Shown piece by piece: positions 50,717-59,887 of a stretch of DNA of 64,000 nucleotides. The stretch comes from Amycolatopsis anabasis (GTDB lineage Bacteria; Actinomycetota; Actinomycetes; Mycobacteriales; Pseudonocardiaceae). Location: positions 62,001-126,000 of the forward strand of contig NZ_VTHK01000017.1 of NCBI RefSeq assembly GCF_009765355.1. The letters are read 5' to 3'. Below the pieces are notes generated by a model that did no database searches, was not told the origin of the DNA, and saw nothing but the letters and a program-made list of their open reading frames with translations. The translations under genes and the position numbers were made by a program. Every line of letters begins with the position of its first letter. Positions within the stretch are counted from its first letter, which is position 1.

Positions 50717-51817
50717 GTGACAGCGGGAAAGCGCTTCCGGGTGGCCGTCGTGGGCACGGGCGGCATCGCGGCCAGCCATCTGAACGCCTACCGGGCGCAC
50801 GCCGACGAGGTCGAGGTGGTCGCCGCCGCCGACCTCGACGAGGGCCGGCTCGCGGACTTCCGGGCCGAGGCGGGCGGCATCCCCGGCTACCGGGACCTCG
50901 CGGAGATGCTCGCCGATCAGCGCCCGGATCTCGTGTCGATCTGCACTCCGCCGGGGCTGCACGTCGAGCAGGCCCGGGCCGTGCTGGGCAGCGGCGCGTG
51001 GGCGTGGTGCGAGAAACCGCCGTGCCTGTCCCTGGCCGGGTACGACGAGATCGTCGCGGCCGAATCGCCGGGCGGTCCGTACGCGGCCTTCGTGTTCCAG
51101 CAGCGGTTCGGCTCGGGCGCCGGGCATCTGCGGCGGCTGCTGGCCGCGGGCGAACTCGGCAGGCCGCTGGTCGCGCACTGCCAGACCACCTGGTTCCGGG
51201 ACGCCGAGTACTACGCGGTGCCGTGGCGCGGGAAGTGGGCGACCGAGGGCGGCGGCCCCGCGATGGGCCACGGGATCCACCAGATGGACCTGCTGCTGCA
51301 CCTGCTCGGCGACTGGGCCGAGGTGCGCGCGATGGCCGGGCGGCTGGTGCACGACGTGGAAACCGAGGACGTGTCCACCGCGCTGGTCCGGTTCGCCTCC
51401 GGCGCGCTGGCCACCGTGGTGAACAGCGTGCTCTCGCCGCACGAGGTGAGCCGGATCCGGCTGGACTGCGCGGACGCCACGGTCGAGCTGACCCATCTCT
51501 ACGGCTACCGCAACGACGACTTCGTCTACACCCCCGCACCGCACGTCGAGGACGAGCCGCGCGTGCGGGCGTGGCGGGAGCCCGCTACGGACGAGAAAAG
51601 CTCGCACGCCGCGCAGTTGACGAACCTGCTCGCGGACCTGCGCACCGGCACGCGCCCGGAGTGCGGCGGCGCCGACGGTCGCCGGGTGCTGGAGTTCATC
51701 GCCGCGCTGTACAAATCGGCGTTCACCGGATTGCCCGTGCTCGCGGGCGAGATCACCCGGGACGACCCGTTCTACGCGCGGATGCACGGCGGCCTGAAGG
51801 AGGGAATCGTCCCGTGA
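50717..51817 (+). CDS. Gfo/Idh/MocA-family oxidoreductase (operon gene 1)
   Basis: 366 residues from a GTG. The NAD(P)-binding start is FRVAVVGTGGIAASHLNAYR and the substrate-binding motif is in AWCEKPPCLSLAGYDEIV (EKP) with GGGPAMGHGIHQMDLLLHLL further on. These enzymes oxidise sugars, inositols or their derivatives. It is first in a four-gene unit with a PmoA-like protein, a cupin and a second oxidoreductase. The next gene overlaps by four bases. A second LacI-type box (GGAAAGCGCTTCC, 50726-50738) lies within its first codons, so repression may also act inside the gene. The substrate is unknown. Confidence 0.88.
   Translation: MTAGKRFRVAVVGTGGIAASHLNAYRAHADEVEVVAAADLDEGRLADFRAEAGGIPGYRDLAEMLADQRPDLVSICTPPGLHVEQARAVLGSGAWAWCEKPPCLSLAGYDEIVAAESPGGPYAAFVFQQRFGSGAGHLRRLLAAGELGRPLVAHCQTTWFRDAEYYAVPWRGKWATEGGGPAMGHGIHQMDLLLHLLGDWAEVRAMAGRLVHDVETEDVSTALVRFASGALATVVNSVLSPHEVSRIRLDCADATVELTHLYGYRNDDFVYTPAPHVEDEPRVRAWREPATDEKSSHAAQLTNLLADLRTGTRPECGGADGRRVLEFIAALYKSAFTGLPVLAGEITRDDPFYARMHGGLKEGIVP
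50726..50738. promoter_or_regulatory. Second LacI-type operator inside the first codons
   Basis: GGAAAGCGCTTCC, ten bases after the start of the first oxidoreductase gene and 101 bp from the promoter operator centre-to-centre. That is a distance compatible with looping between two repressor dimers. Confidence 0.55.
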
Positions 51818-52731
51818 GCGAGCCGATCACCGTCACCCACCGGCACGGCGAGCGGATCACCGTGGAATCCGGCGGCGTCGAACTTCTGTCCTATGTGTAC
51901 AAACCGGATCCGGTGGCGTACGAGGCGCGCAAACCCTACGCGCATCCGCTGCGCACGCTGTCGGGCAATCTGGTGAGCGGGTACCGGCCGCACGACCACC
52001 GCTGGCACAAGGGCATCCAGATGACCGCCAGCCACCTGTCCGGCCAGAACTTCTGGGGCGGGCACACCTACGTGCCCGGTGCCTGGTACCAGGACCTGCC
52101 CGGCCGGATCGGCTCGATGCGGCACGACGGGTTCGCCGAGTTCACCGTCGAAGAAGACCGGCTGGCCTTCCGCGAACTGCTGACCTGGATCGAGAACGGC
52201 GGCGCGGAGTGGGCGAGCGAGCGCCGCGACCTCGTGGTGCATTCGGTCGACGCCGAGGAAGGCGCCTGGGCGCTGGACTGGGCGATCGAGCTGACCAACG
52301 TGCGCGGCGAGCCGCTGGTCTTCGGCAGCCCGACCGCCGAAGGCCGGGAACTGGCCGGGTACACCGGCCTGCACTGGCGCGGCCCGCGCGATTTCGGCGG
52401 TGGCGAGATCCTCGCGCCGGACGGGCGGGGCGGCGAGGAGATGATGGGGCGGCAGGCCCCGTGGCTGGCCTTCGTCGGCGAGCACGACGGCGTCGACGCG
52501 CATGCCACGCTGATCTTCGCGCACGCGCCGGAGAACGCGGACGCGATCCACGAGTCGCACTGGTTCGTGCGGTCGCACGGCACCCCGACCGTCGCCTTCT
52601 CCTGGGCGTTCTTCGAGGAGTTCGCATTGGCGCCCGGCGCGAGTTTCGCCTACCGGTACCGGGTGGTGGTCGCGGACGGCGCGTGGGATCGGGAGCGGAT
52701 CGAGCGGTATCTCAAAGCGCTGGAGTGGTGA
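51814..52731 (+). CDS. PmoA-like (DUF6807) carbohydrate-associated protein (operon gene 2)
   Basis: 305 residues from a GTG overlapping the upstream stop. The text HPLRTLSGNLVSGYRPHDHR, HKGIQMTASHLSGQNFWGGH and AGYTGLHWRGPRDFGGGEIL matches the DUF6807/PmoA family, beta-sandwich proteins found with Gfo/Idh/MocA oxidoreductases in sugar-degradation clusters. Several conserved His residues (HDHRWH) might bind a metal. The enzymatic role is not established. It is the second gene of the LacI-boxed operon and overlaps the cupin gene by one base (TGATG). Confidence 0.83.
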   Translation: MSEPITVTHRHGERITVESGGVELLSYVYKPDPVAYEARKPYAHPLRTLSGNLVSGYRPHDHRWHKGIQMTASHLSGQNFWGGHTYVPGAWYQDLPGRIGSMRHDGFAEFTVEEDRLAFRELLTWIENGGAEWASERRDLVVHSVDAEEGAWALDWAIELTNVRGEPLVFGSPTAEGRELAGYTGLHWRGPRDFGGGEILAPDGRGGEEMMGRQAPWLAFVGEHDGVDAHATLIFAHAPENADAIHESHWFVRSHGTPTVAFSWAFFEEFALAPGASFAYRYRVVVADGAWDRERIERYLKALEW

Positions 52732-53471
52732 TGAGCGACTTCCCCTTGCCCGGAGCCATCGGCGTCTCGCAGGTGCGGGCCTACGAATGGGCGGCCGAGG
52801 ACGGGGTCTGCGGCGGCAGCCCGCACGTGCACCTGGCGTGCACCGAGGCGTATGTGGTGACCGGCGGGCACGGTGCGGTGCAGACGCTCAGCGGGGACGG
52901 CTACGAGCAGACCGAACTGGAGGCCGGGGTCGTCGCCTGGTTCTCGCCGGGCACCGTGCACCGCATGGTGCAGCAGCGGGATCTGCGGGTCACCGTGCTG
53001 ATGCAGAACAGCGGCCTGCCCGAGGCGGGCGACGCGGTGTTCACCTTCCCGCCCGAGGTGCTCGCCGATCCGGCCGCCTACGCCGCGGCGGCCACCCTGC
53101 CCGATCCGGACGATCCGGGTGCCGAGGCGGCCGCGCGGCGGCGCCGGGATCTGGCGGTCCGGGGCTTTCTCGACCTGCGTGCGGCGCTGCTCGAGGGGGA
53201 TTACGGGCCGCTGCGCGAGTTCCACCGCGCGGCCGCCGCACTCGTCGCGCCGAAGGTTCCCGGCTGGGAGCCCCGCTGGCGCGCGGGCGCGCTGGCCGCG
53301 GCCGAACGGACCGGCGAGCAGCTGAAAGCCTTGGCGGACGGCGATTTCTCGTATCTCGCCGCCTCCGGTGTGCGGATGACTACCCCGTCGCGGCGGGGCG
53401 GCTACGGCATGTGCGGCCGCCGCGACGAGTACCGGATCGACGGCGTCACGCCGCCGTACCGCGGCGGGTAG
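52731..53471 (+). CDS. Cupin-domain protein (operon gene 3)
   Basis: 246 residues. The first half is a cupin with metal-ligand text SPHVHLACTEAYVVTGGHGA and WFSPGTVHRMVQQ. The second half is helical and Arg/Ala-rich without a recognised domain. Cupins in sugar operons serve as isomerases or as ligand-binding proteins. It shares a stop/start junction with the upstream gene and precedes a second oxidoreductase by 61 bp, so it belongs to the same transcript. The substrate is unknown. Confidence 0.85.
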   Translation: MSDFPLPGAIGVSQVRAYEWAAEDGVCGGSPHVHLACTEAYVVTGGHGAVQTLSGDGYEQTELEAGVVAWFSPGTVHRMVQQRDLRVTVLMQNSGLPEAGDAVFTFPPEVLADPAAYAAAATLPDPDDPGAEAAARRRRDLAVRGFLDLRAALLEGDYGPLREFHRAAAALVAPKVPGWEPRWRAGALAAAERTGEQLKALADGDFSYLAASGVRMTTPSRRGGYGMCGRRDEYRIDGVTPPYRGG

Positions 53472-53532
53472 CCACCACGCGTCCGAAGTGGACAGTCGCG
53501 GTGGAAATCCGGAACGAGAAAGGGATACCCCG

Positions 53533-54684
53533 ATGAGCCTGGGCGTGGTGTTGAACGGAGTCACCGGCCGGATGGGTTACCGCCAGCACCTGGTGCGTTC
53601 CGTGCTGGCGATCCGGGAGCAGGGCGGGGTGGCCCTGCCCGGCGGCGAACGGGTGGCGCTCGAACCGATCCTGGTGGGCCGGAACCCCGCGAAGCTGAAG
53701 GAGATCGCCGACCGGCACGGGATCGACCGGTGGACGACCGACCTCGATACCGCGTTGTCCGAGGATTCCGCGAGCGTGTATTTCGACGCGCAGATCACCT
53801 CGGCCCGGGAGAAGGCGGTCCGGGCCGCACTGGCCGCGGGCAAGCACGTGTACGCGGAGAAACCGGTCGCGGAGTCGGTGCCGGACGCGCTCGCGCTCGC
53901 CCGGCTGGCCGAGGACGCGGGCGTGCGGCACGGGGTGGTGCACGACAAGCTGTTCCTGCCCGGCCTGCGCAAACTGCGTCGGCTGGTGGACAGCGGGTTC
54001 TTCGGCCGGATCCTGTCGGTCCGCGGGGAGTTCGGCTACTGGGTGTTCGAGGGCGACCACCAGTCCGCGCAGCGGCCGAGCTGGAACTACCGCGCCGAGG
54101 ACGGCGGCGGGATCGTGCTGGACATGTTCTGCCACTGGAACTACGTGCTGGAGAACCTCTTCGGCCGGGTGCGCGCGGTGACGGCGAAGGCGGTCACGCA
54201 CATCCCCGAACGCTGGGACGAGCACGGCGAGCGGTACGCCGCGACCGCGGACGACGCGGCGTACGGGATCTTCGAACTGGACGGGGACGTGATCGCCCAG
54301 ATCAACTCGTCCTGGGCGGTGCGGGTCAACCGGGACGAGCTGGTCGAGTTCCAGGTCGACGGCACCGAGGGCAGCGCGGTCGCCGGGCTCCGCGGCTGCC
54401 GCGTGCAGCACCGGTCGATGACCCCGAAACCGGTGTGGAACCCGGATCTCCCGGCGACCGAGGCGTTCCGCGCGCAGTGGGCGGAGGTGCCGGACAACGC
54501 GGAGTTCGGCAACGGTTTCCAGGCGCAGTGGGAGGAGTTCCTGCGGGACGTGCTCGCCGGGCGGCCGCACCGGTACGACTTCTTCGCCGGGGCGCGCGGC
54601 CTGCGCCTGGCCGAAGCGGGCCTGGAGTCGTCCCGTTCCGGCCGCCGCGTCGAACTCCCCGCCCCGCTGCCCCCGGAGTCGTGA
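53533..54684 (+). CDS. Gfo/Idh/MocA-family oxidoreductase (operon gene 4)
   Basis: 383 residues from the ATG at 53533; AAAGGG precedes it and an in-frame extension to 53488 lacks an SD. The Rossmann start LGVVLNGVTGRMGYRQHL departs from the usual GxGxxG. The EKP motif is in HVYAEKPVAESVPDALAL and GGGIVLDMFCHWNYVLENLF is the substrate-side helix. It is distant from the first oxidoreductase of the operon, so the two probably perform different steps, for example oxidation and later reduction of one sugar acid pathway. A palindromic terminator follows. Confidence 0.87.
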   Translation: MSLGVVLNGVTGRMGYRQHLVRSVLAIREQGGVALPGGERVALEPILVGRNPAKLKEIADRHGIDRWTTDLDTALSEDSASVYFDAQITSAREKAVRAALAAGKHVYAEKPVAESVPDALALARLAEDAGVRHGVVHDKLFLPGLRKLRRLVDSGFFGRILSVRGEFGYWVFEGDHQSAQRPSWNYRAEDGGGIVLDMFCHWNYVLENLFGRVRAVTAKAVTHIPERWDEHGERYAATADDAAYGIFELDGDVIAQINSSWAVRVNRDELVEFQVDGTEGSAVAGLRGCRVQHRSMTPKPVWNPDLPATEAFRAQWAEVPDNAEFGNGFQAQWEEFLRDVLAGRPHRYDFFAGARGLRLAEAGLESSRSGRRVELPAPLPPES

Positions 54685-54690
54685 GCAGTT

Positions 54691-54747
54691 CTTCCATGAG
54701 GGGACCCCTCCAGACAAATTTCGTCTGGAGGGGTCCCCTCATGGAAG
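54691..54747. terminator. Bidirectional palindrome terminator, family copy 2
   Basis: Two perfect 25-base arms (54691-54715 and 54723-54747) around AAATTTC. It shares the core CATGAGGGGACCCCTCC with copies 1 and 3. It lies between the convergent oxidoreductase and sugar-dehydrogenase-like genes, 6 bp and 32 bp from their stops. Confidence 0.85.
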
Positions 54748-54779
54748 TCCGAGGCCACGGCCCGCGAGCGCTGGCTGCG

Positions 54780-55976
54780 CTAGTCCTTGCCGATGCCGCC
54801 GCCGGTGATCGGTTTCAGCGCGACCAGCACCACCCGGTCGTCGCTGGACACCGGCGTGCCGCCGTCCTTGTTGACCGTGGAAGCGAACGCGTAGTTCTGG
54901 TCGATCGCGTCCATCCCGCTCAACCGGCCGTAGTTCGAGTCCTTCAACGCGGTGCTCGGCTTGCCGCCCACCGCGCCGTCCGGGGTGATCGGCAGGATCT
55001 GCAGGTGGGCCGCCGTGGTGGCCACGTCGATCGCGTTGCCCGAGTCCGCGCAACCGCCGACCCCGGGCTTGTCCGGCCAGGTCCACGCCGGGACCGACAG
55101 CGAAGCGCCGAGCTGGATCCGGTGCACCACATCTTTGTCCGGGGTGCGGTCGGTGACCCACAACCGGGCCCCGTCGCCGGATTTGCACAGGCCGCCGGGG
55201 GAGTGCAGGCCGGTCGCCACCACCGCGGACTCGGGCTGCGGGTTGCCCTTGGCCGGCTGGCCACCGGGGTCGATGCGCAGAACCTTCCCGGCGAGCGAGC
55301 CCTTCTCCGCGGCGGCCGAGGGATTCCCGGCGTCGCCGGTGGCCACCAGCAGGGCGCCCTTGCCGTCCGGCATGATCGCGCCGCGGTTGCCGGTGGCGCC
55401 CTTGGGGATGCCGGTCAGGATCGGTTTGGGCGGCTGGCCCTTGGCGAGGCGGACCACCCGGTTGTCGCTCGCCGTGGTCACGTACGCGAAGACGAGCTGG
55501 TCCTCGGGGTAGCTCGGGGAGAGCGCGAGCCCGGTGAGCCCGCCGTCCCCGGCCGCGTCGACGTCCAGCTTGGCCAGTTCGTCCGGATCGGTGTTCGCCG
55601 CGACCCGCAGCACGCGGCCGCTCTTGCGTTCGGCGGCCAGCGCGTTCGGCGGGGCCGAGCCGTCGGTGGGCAGTGCGGCGACCGCGGACACCGTGTCCAG
55701 GCAGGTTTCCACCACGGCCTTGTCGAAATCGGTGCATCCTTGCGGGGGCGGGATGGGCGTCGGCGACGTCCGGGGGCCGGGCTGGCCGTCGCCCGAGCCG
55801 CCGTTGACCTCGGGCAGATCCGGACGCGGACCGGCTTTCGGGGTCATTTCGGGCGCGGGCGCGAAGGTCTGACCGGCCGCCCGCTCCTCGAAATCGGCGC
55901 AGGCGGACAGCAGCAGCGCGCCGGCGGCCGCGAGGGCCAGCGGCCACCGCGGGGTCCTGCCGTTCCGGATGCGCAC
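54780..55976 (-). CDS. PQQ-dependent sugar (glucose/sorbosone) dehydrogenase-like lipoprotein
   Basis: 398 residues from a GTG preceded by TAGGCT at -10 spacing, consistent with a leaderless message. A lipobox (LALAAAGALLLSAC) anchors the mature protein by its Cys, followed by a Pro-rich linker (about 60 residues). The catalytic six-bladed beta-propeller of the GSDH family has GDGGLTGLALSPSYPEDQLV, VATGLHSPGGLC, AGKVLRIDPGGQPAKGN and YGRLSGMDAIDQNYAFAST. PQQ-binding Arg and His residues cannot be placed with certainty. Such proteins oxidise sugars at the outer face of the membrane, but many actinobacterial ones may lack PQQ activity. Confidence 0.83.
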   Translation of the reverse strand: MRIRNGRTPRWPLALAAAGALLLSACADFEERAAGQTFAPAPEMTPKAGPRPDLPEVNGGSGDGQPGPRTSPTPIPPPQGCTDFDKAVVETCLDTVSAVAALPTDGSAPPNALAAERKSGRVLRVAANTDPDELAKLDVDAAGDGGLTGLALSPSYPEDQLVFAYVTTASDNRVVRLAKGQPPKPILTGIPKGATGNRGAIMPDGKGALLVATGDAGNPSAAAEKGSLAGKVLRIDPGGQPAKGNPQPESAVVATGLHSPGGLCKSGDGARLWVTDRTPDKDVVHRIQLGASLSVPAWTWPDKPGVGGCADSGNAIDVATTAAHLQILPITPDGAVGGKPSTALKDSNYGRLSGMDAIDQNYAFASTVNKDGGTPVSSDDRVVLVALKPITGGGIGKD

Positions 55977-56047
55977 GGTCTGGAAGCCTAGGTGTCGTCT
56001 CGTGAACCTGTGGTAAGCGGTCCCGAACAACGATTACGGTGGTGATC

Positions 56048-56962
56048 ATGACCATAACCGTGCTCGTGCCCGACGACGACGGTGTGACCGCGCTGGGTGA
56101 GCTGAGCGGTGTGCGTGCGGTGCGTTACGAATGGGGCGAGCCCCTGCCACCGGAGGCGGCCGAGGCCGAGGTGCTGATCCCGGGGTTCCACCCGGCCGCG
56201 GAGAGCCAGGAGGTTCTCGCGGGGCTGCCGAACCTCAAGCTGATCCAGCTGCTGGCCGCGGGCGCGGAGGACTGGATCGGCACGCTGCCCGACGGGATCC
56301 TGCTGTCCACCTGCCGCGGCGCGCACGGGGGCAGTACCGCGGAATGGGTGGTCGCGATGCTGCTTTCGGTGTATCGCGAGCTCAGCGGGTTCGCGGCCGA
56401 TCAGGAGGCCCACCGGTGGCGGCGCCACACCACGGACACCCTGCAGGACAAGCGGGTCCTGATCGTCGGGGCCGGGGATCTCGGCCACCAGCTGCGCCGG
56501 CGGCTGCTGCCGTTCGACACCAAGGTCACCCTGGTGGGCCTGACCGCGCGGGAGGGCGTGCACGGCGTCGAGGAGTTGCCGGAGCTGCTCGGCACGCACG
56601 ACGCGGTCGCCCTGATGGTGCCGCTGACCTCGCGGACCCAGGGCATGGTGGACGCCAAGTTCCTCGCCGCGATGCCGGACGGCGCGGTGCTGGTCAACGT
56701 GTCCCGGGGCCGCGTGGTGGACACCGACGCGCTGCTCGCGGAGCTGACCGCGCGCCGCCTGCGCGCGGCGCTGGACGTCACCGACCCCGAACCGCTGCCA
56801 CCGGACCACCCGCTGTGGTCCGCGCCGGGGCTGATCATCACCCCGCACGTGGCCGGGGCGGCGCGCGGCCTGCAGCGGCGCTCCTACGCGGTGGCCGCGG
56901 CCGAGATCGCCCTCTACGCGAGCGGAGAACTGCCGAACAACCTGGTGCACGGGGAGTACTGA
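56048..56962 (+). CDS. D-2-hydroxyacid dehydrogenase family protein
   Basis: 304 residues. The NAD-binding motif is VLIVGAGDLGHQLRRRLLPF. Catalytic Arg is in LVNVSRGRVVDTDAL, Glu in LDVTDPEPLPPDHP and His in LIITPHVAGAARG, so the Arg-Glu-His set is complete. It reduces 2-keto acids to D-2-hydroxy acids or the reverse. An ATG at 56048 was chosen; GTGs at 56039 and 56042 are alternatives, and no SD is seen. It starts 71 bp from the divergent sugar-dehydrogenase-like gene. The substrate is unknown. Confidence 0.9.
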   Translation: MTITVLVPDDDGVTALGELSGVRAVRYEWGEPLPPEAAEAEVLIPGFHPAAESQEVLAGLPNLKLIQLLAAGAEDWIGTLPDGILLSTCRGAHGGSTAEWVVAMLLSVYRELSGFAADQEAHRWRRHTTDTLQDKRVLIVGAGDLGHQLRRRLLPFDTKVTLVGLTAREGVHGVEELPELLGTHDAVALMVPLTSRTQGMVDAKFLAAMPDGAVLVNVSRGRVVDTDALLAELTARRLRAALDVTDPEPLPPDHPLWSAPGLIITPHVAGAARGLQRRSYAVAAAEIALYASGELPNNLVHGEY

Positions 56963-57208
56963 CCAAAACGTCTGAAAGACAGGAGCACCTGCGGACTCGC
57001 ACCGGGGAACTCGCCGGCCGAAGGCCCCGCTATCGCGGCGGCAGGGCGCCCAACAGCGAAAAGTGAGCGTGGCAGGTCAAGTAGCGCCCTGTCGACGCGA
57101 TCGCGGAGCGAGTTCTCAGAAAGACACTGACCGGGGTTAATGCCCGGATTGGTGACCGTTCACCGATTCGTCCTCCCGCATTCGGGCGAGATCGCCTACT
57201 CTGCGCGC

Positions 57209-57841
57209 GTGACCACTCACGACGATGAGTACGCAAGCACGGGCCAGTTCGACAGTTCCGGCTACTCCACGAGTACCGGAAACGCCCCGACCAGCACCTT
57301 GTCCGACACCAGCGACGAGGCCCGGGACTCCGGGTCCCGCTGGCACGGCGGCGCCGACCTCGGCCTGCTGGTCGTGCGCGTCGTGGTCGGCGTGATCATG
57401 GCCGGGCACGGGGCGCAGAAGCTGTTCGGCTGGTTCGACGGCCCCGGCATCGGCCCGACCGCCCAGGGACTCGCCTCGATGGGCTACACGAGCCAGACCA
57501 CCCTGCTGGCCTGGGTCACCGCGCTCACCGAGACCGGCGGCGGGTTGCTGCTGATCCTGGGCTTGTTCACCCCGCTCGGCGCCGCCGCGATCCTCGGGGT
57601 GATGGGCAACATCCTCTACCTGAAGGCCAAGACCGGCTTCTTCATGGGCATGGAGATGGGCACGGGCTTCGAATACGAGCTCCTGATCGCCGCGGTCGCC
57701 TTCGCCCTGCTGTTCACCGGTCCGGGCCGGATCTCGATCGACGTGAACACCCCGTGGCGTCGCAAACCGGTGGGCTTCGGCTTCGCCGGTCTCCTCCTCG
57801 CCGCCGCCGCTTCCCTCGTCGTGATCCTCGTCTTCCGCTAG
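57209..57841 (+). CDS. DoxX-family membrane protein
   Basis: 210 residues from a GTG. TACTCT lies about seven bases upstream with no SD, typical of a leaderless start. A Ser/Thr/Asp-rich cytosolic tail of about 50 residues precedes four membrane helices with the DoxX signature GLLVVRVVVGVIMAGHGAQK, LFGWFDGPG and ALTETGGGLLLILGLFTP. DoxX proteins are quinone/thiol redox-linked membrane proteins; in mycobacteria a DoxX relative supports oxidative-stress resistance. The gap before this gene (56963-57208) holds short inverted repeats only. Confidence 0.88.
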   Translation: MTTHDDEYASTGQFDSSGYSTSTGNAPTSTLSDTSDEARDSGSRWHGGADLGLLVVRVVVGVIMAGHGAQKLFGWFDGPGIGPTAQGLASMGYTSQTTLLAWVTALTETGGGLLLILGLFTPLGAAAILGVMGNILYLKAKTGFFMGMEMGTGFEYELLIAAVAFALLFTGPGRISIDVNTPWRRKPVGFGFAGLLLAAAASLVVILVFR

Positions 57842-57849
57842 GCCACCGA

Positions 57850-57904
57850 TGTCATGAGGGGACCCCTCCGGACGTATTTTGTCCGGAGGGGTCCCCTCAT
57901 GACA
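57850..57904. terminator. Bidirectional palindrome terminator, family copy 3
   Basis: Two perfect 24-base arms (57850-57873 and 57881-57904) around GTATTTT. It differs from copies 1 and 2 by an A-to-G and matching T-to-C change inside the stem, and in the outer flank (TGT/ACA). It lies between the convergent doxX and ilvD genes. Confidence 0.85.
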
Positions 57905-57912
57905 GTTCGGGA

Positions 57913-59757
57913 TTACCGGGAGGGGTCGCGGACGGCTCCGGTGTCGGCGGAGGTGGCCATCCGGGCGTAGGCGCGCAGCGCGGCGGTGATCGGGCGTTGC
58001 CGTTCCGCCGGTTGCCACGGGCGCTCGCTCGCCTCCATCTTCGCCCGCCGCTCGGCCAGGACGTCCGCGTCGACGAGCAGTTCCAGGCGGCGCTCGTGCA
58101 CGTCGAGCAGGATCTGGTCGCCGTCCTGGACCAGCCCGATCGTGCCGCCCGCGGCGGCTTCCGGGGAGATGTGGCCGACCGAGATCCCGGACGATCCGCC
58201 GGAGAACCGGCCGTCGGTGATCAGCGCGCATTTCTTGCCGAGTCCCGAGCCCTTGAGGAACGCGGTCGGGTGCAGCATTTCCTGCATTCCGGGACCACCG
58301 GCCGGACCCTCGTAGCGAATGACCAGGACCTCGCCCGGCTGGATCTTCTTGCCGAGGATCGCCGAAACGGCTTCCTCCTGGCTTTCCAGCACGCGGGCCG
58401 GGCCCTGGAAATGCCACAGGGATTCGTCGATGCCCGCGGATTTGATCACCGCGCCGTTCTCGGCGAGGTTGCCCCGCAGGATCGCCAGCCCGCCGTCGGC
58501 GGTGTAGGCGTGCTCGAGATCACGGATGCAGCCGGAGGCGGCGTCGGTGTCCAGGGCGGACCAGCGGTTCGAGGTGGAGAAGGCTTCGGTGGTGCGGACC
58601 CCGCCCGGCGCCGCGTGGAACAACTCGATCGCCTCGGGGGAAGGCGACTCGGCGCGGATGTCCCAGGTGGACAGCCACTCGTCCAAAGTGGGCGCGTGCA
58701 CCGCGTGGACGTCGGCGTTGAGCAGGCCACCGCGGTGCAGTTCGCCGAGGATGGCCGGGATGCCGCCGGCCCGGTGCACGTCCTCCATGTGGTAGTCCGA
58801 GTTCGGCGCCACCTTGGACAGGCACGGCACCCGGCGCCCGATCGCGTCGATGTCGTCGATCGTGAAGTCGATCTCGCCCTCCTGCGCGGCGGCGAGGATG
58901 TGCAGCACGGTGTTCGTCGAACCGCCCATGGCCATGTCCAGCGCCATCGCGTTCTCGAACGCCTTCTTGTTCGCGATCGAGCGCGGGAGCACGCTTTCGT
59001 CGTCCGCGCCGTACCACCGCTCGCACAGTTCGACGACCGTGCGGCCCGCGCCGGTGAACAGGTCGCGCCGGGCGGCATGCGTGGCCAGGGTCGATCCGTT
59101 GCCCGGGAGCGAGAGGCCGAGCGCCTCGGTGAGGCAGTTCATCGAGTTCGCGGTGAACATGCCCGAGCAGGAGCCGCAGGTCGGGCAGGCCGATCGCTCC
59201 ACAATGGACAGACCCTCGTCGTCGATCGCGCTGTTCGCGGACGCGGCGATCGTGGTGATCAGATCGGTCGGCGCGTGCGCCACACCCTCGACCACGACGG
59301 CCTTCCCGGCCTCCATCGGCCCGCCGGAGACGAACACGGTCGGGATGTTCAGCCGCATCGCCGCGTTGAGCATGCCCGGGGTGATCTTGTCGCAGTTCGA
59401 GATGCACACCAGCGCGTCCGCCTGGTGCGCGTTGACCATGTACTCCACCGAGTCCGCGATGATCTCCCGCGAGGGCAGCGAGTAGAGCATTCCGCTGTGC
59501 CCCATGGCGATGCCGTCGTCCACCGCGATCGTGTGGAACTCGCGGGCCACGCCGCCCGCCTCCCGGACCGCCTCGGCCACGATCTCGCCGAGGTCCTTCA
59601 GGTGCACGTGCCCCGGCACGAACTGGGTGTAGGAGTTGGCGATCGCCACGATCGGCTTGCCGAAATCGCTGTCGGTCATCCCGGTGGCCCGCCACAGGGA
59701 ACGGGCTCCGGCGGCGTTGCGGCCGTGGGTGGTCGTGCGGGAGCGCAGCGCGGGCAT
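57913..59757 (-). CDS. ilvD: Dihydroxy-acid dehydratase
   Basis: 614 residues from the ATG at 59757 with GGAGGA four bases upstream; an upstream in-frame extension to 59871 is unlikely. Iron-sulfur cysteines are in VCISNCDKITPGMLNAA and SACPTCGSCSGMFTANSMNC, and the C-terminal region has FSGGSSGISVGHISPEA. It dehydrates 2,3-dihydroxy acids to 2-keto acids, the step after IlvC in branched-chain amino-acid synthesis. It lies near ilvBNC but on the opposite strand, separated by a PH-domain gene. Confidence 0.97.
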   Translation of the reverse strand: MPALRSRTTTHGRNAAGARSLWRATGMTDSDFGKPIVAIANSYTQFVPGHVHLKDLGEIVAEAVREAGGVAREFHTIAVDDGIAMGHSGMLYSLPSREIIADSVEYMVNAHQADALVCISNCDKITPGMLNAAMRLNIPTVFVSGGPMEAGKAVVVEGVAHAPTDLITTIAASANSAIDDEGLSIVERSACPTCGSCSGMFTANSMNCLTEALGLSLPGNGSTLATHAARRDLFTGAGRTVVELCERWYGADDESVLPRSIANKKAFENAMALDMAMGGSTNTVLHILAAAQEGEIDFTIDDIDAIGRRVPCLSKVAPNSDYHMEDVHRAGGIPAILGELHRGGLLNADVHAVHAPTLDEWLSTWDIRAESPSPEAIELFHAAPGGVRTTEAFSTSNRWSALDTDAASGCIRDLEHAYTADGGLAILRGNLAENGAVIKSAGIDESLWHFQGPARVLESQEEAVSAILGKKIQPGEVLVIRYEGPAGGPGMQEMLHPTAFLKGSGLGKKCALITDGRFSGGSSGISVGHISPEAAAGGTIGLVQDGDQILLDVHERRLELLVDADVLAERRAKMEASERPWQPAERQRPITAALRAYARMATSADTGAVRDPSR

Positions 59758-59887
59758 GACTCCTCCAAGGTGTTGCGCGCGAACGAATCGCGCGGGAAAG
59801 CTCGGGTGTTTCTCCTGCCGCAGGCGGTGGCCGGCGGCGCGGTGGTGGCGCCTGGTGGGCGCGGCACGCACGGCGATTACTGGCAGG

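Noticed and set aside
50237..51787. 516-codon minus-strand frame as a lanthipeptide tailoring gene upstream of lanA
   Set aside because: Translation is low-complexity and mirrors the Gfo/Idh/MocA gene; no tailoring domain seen.
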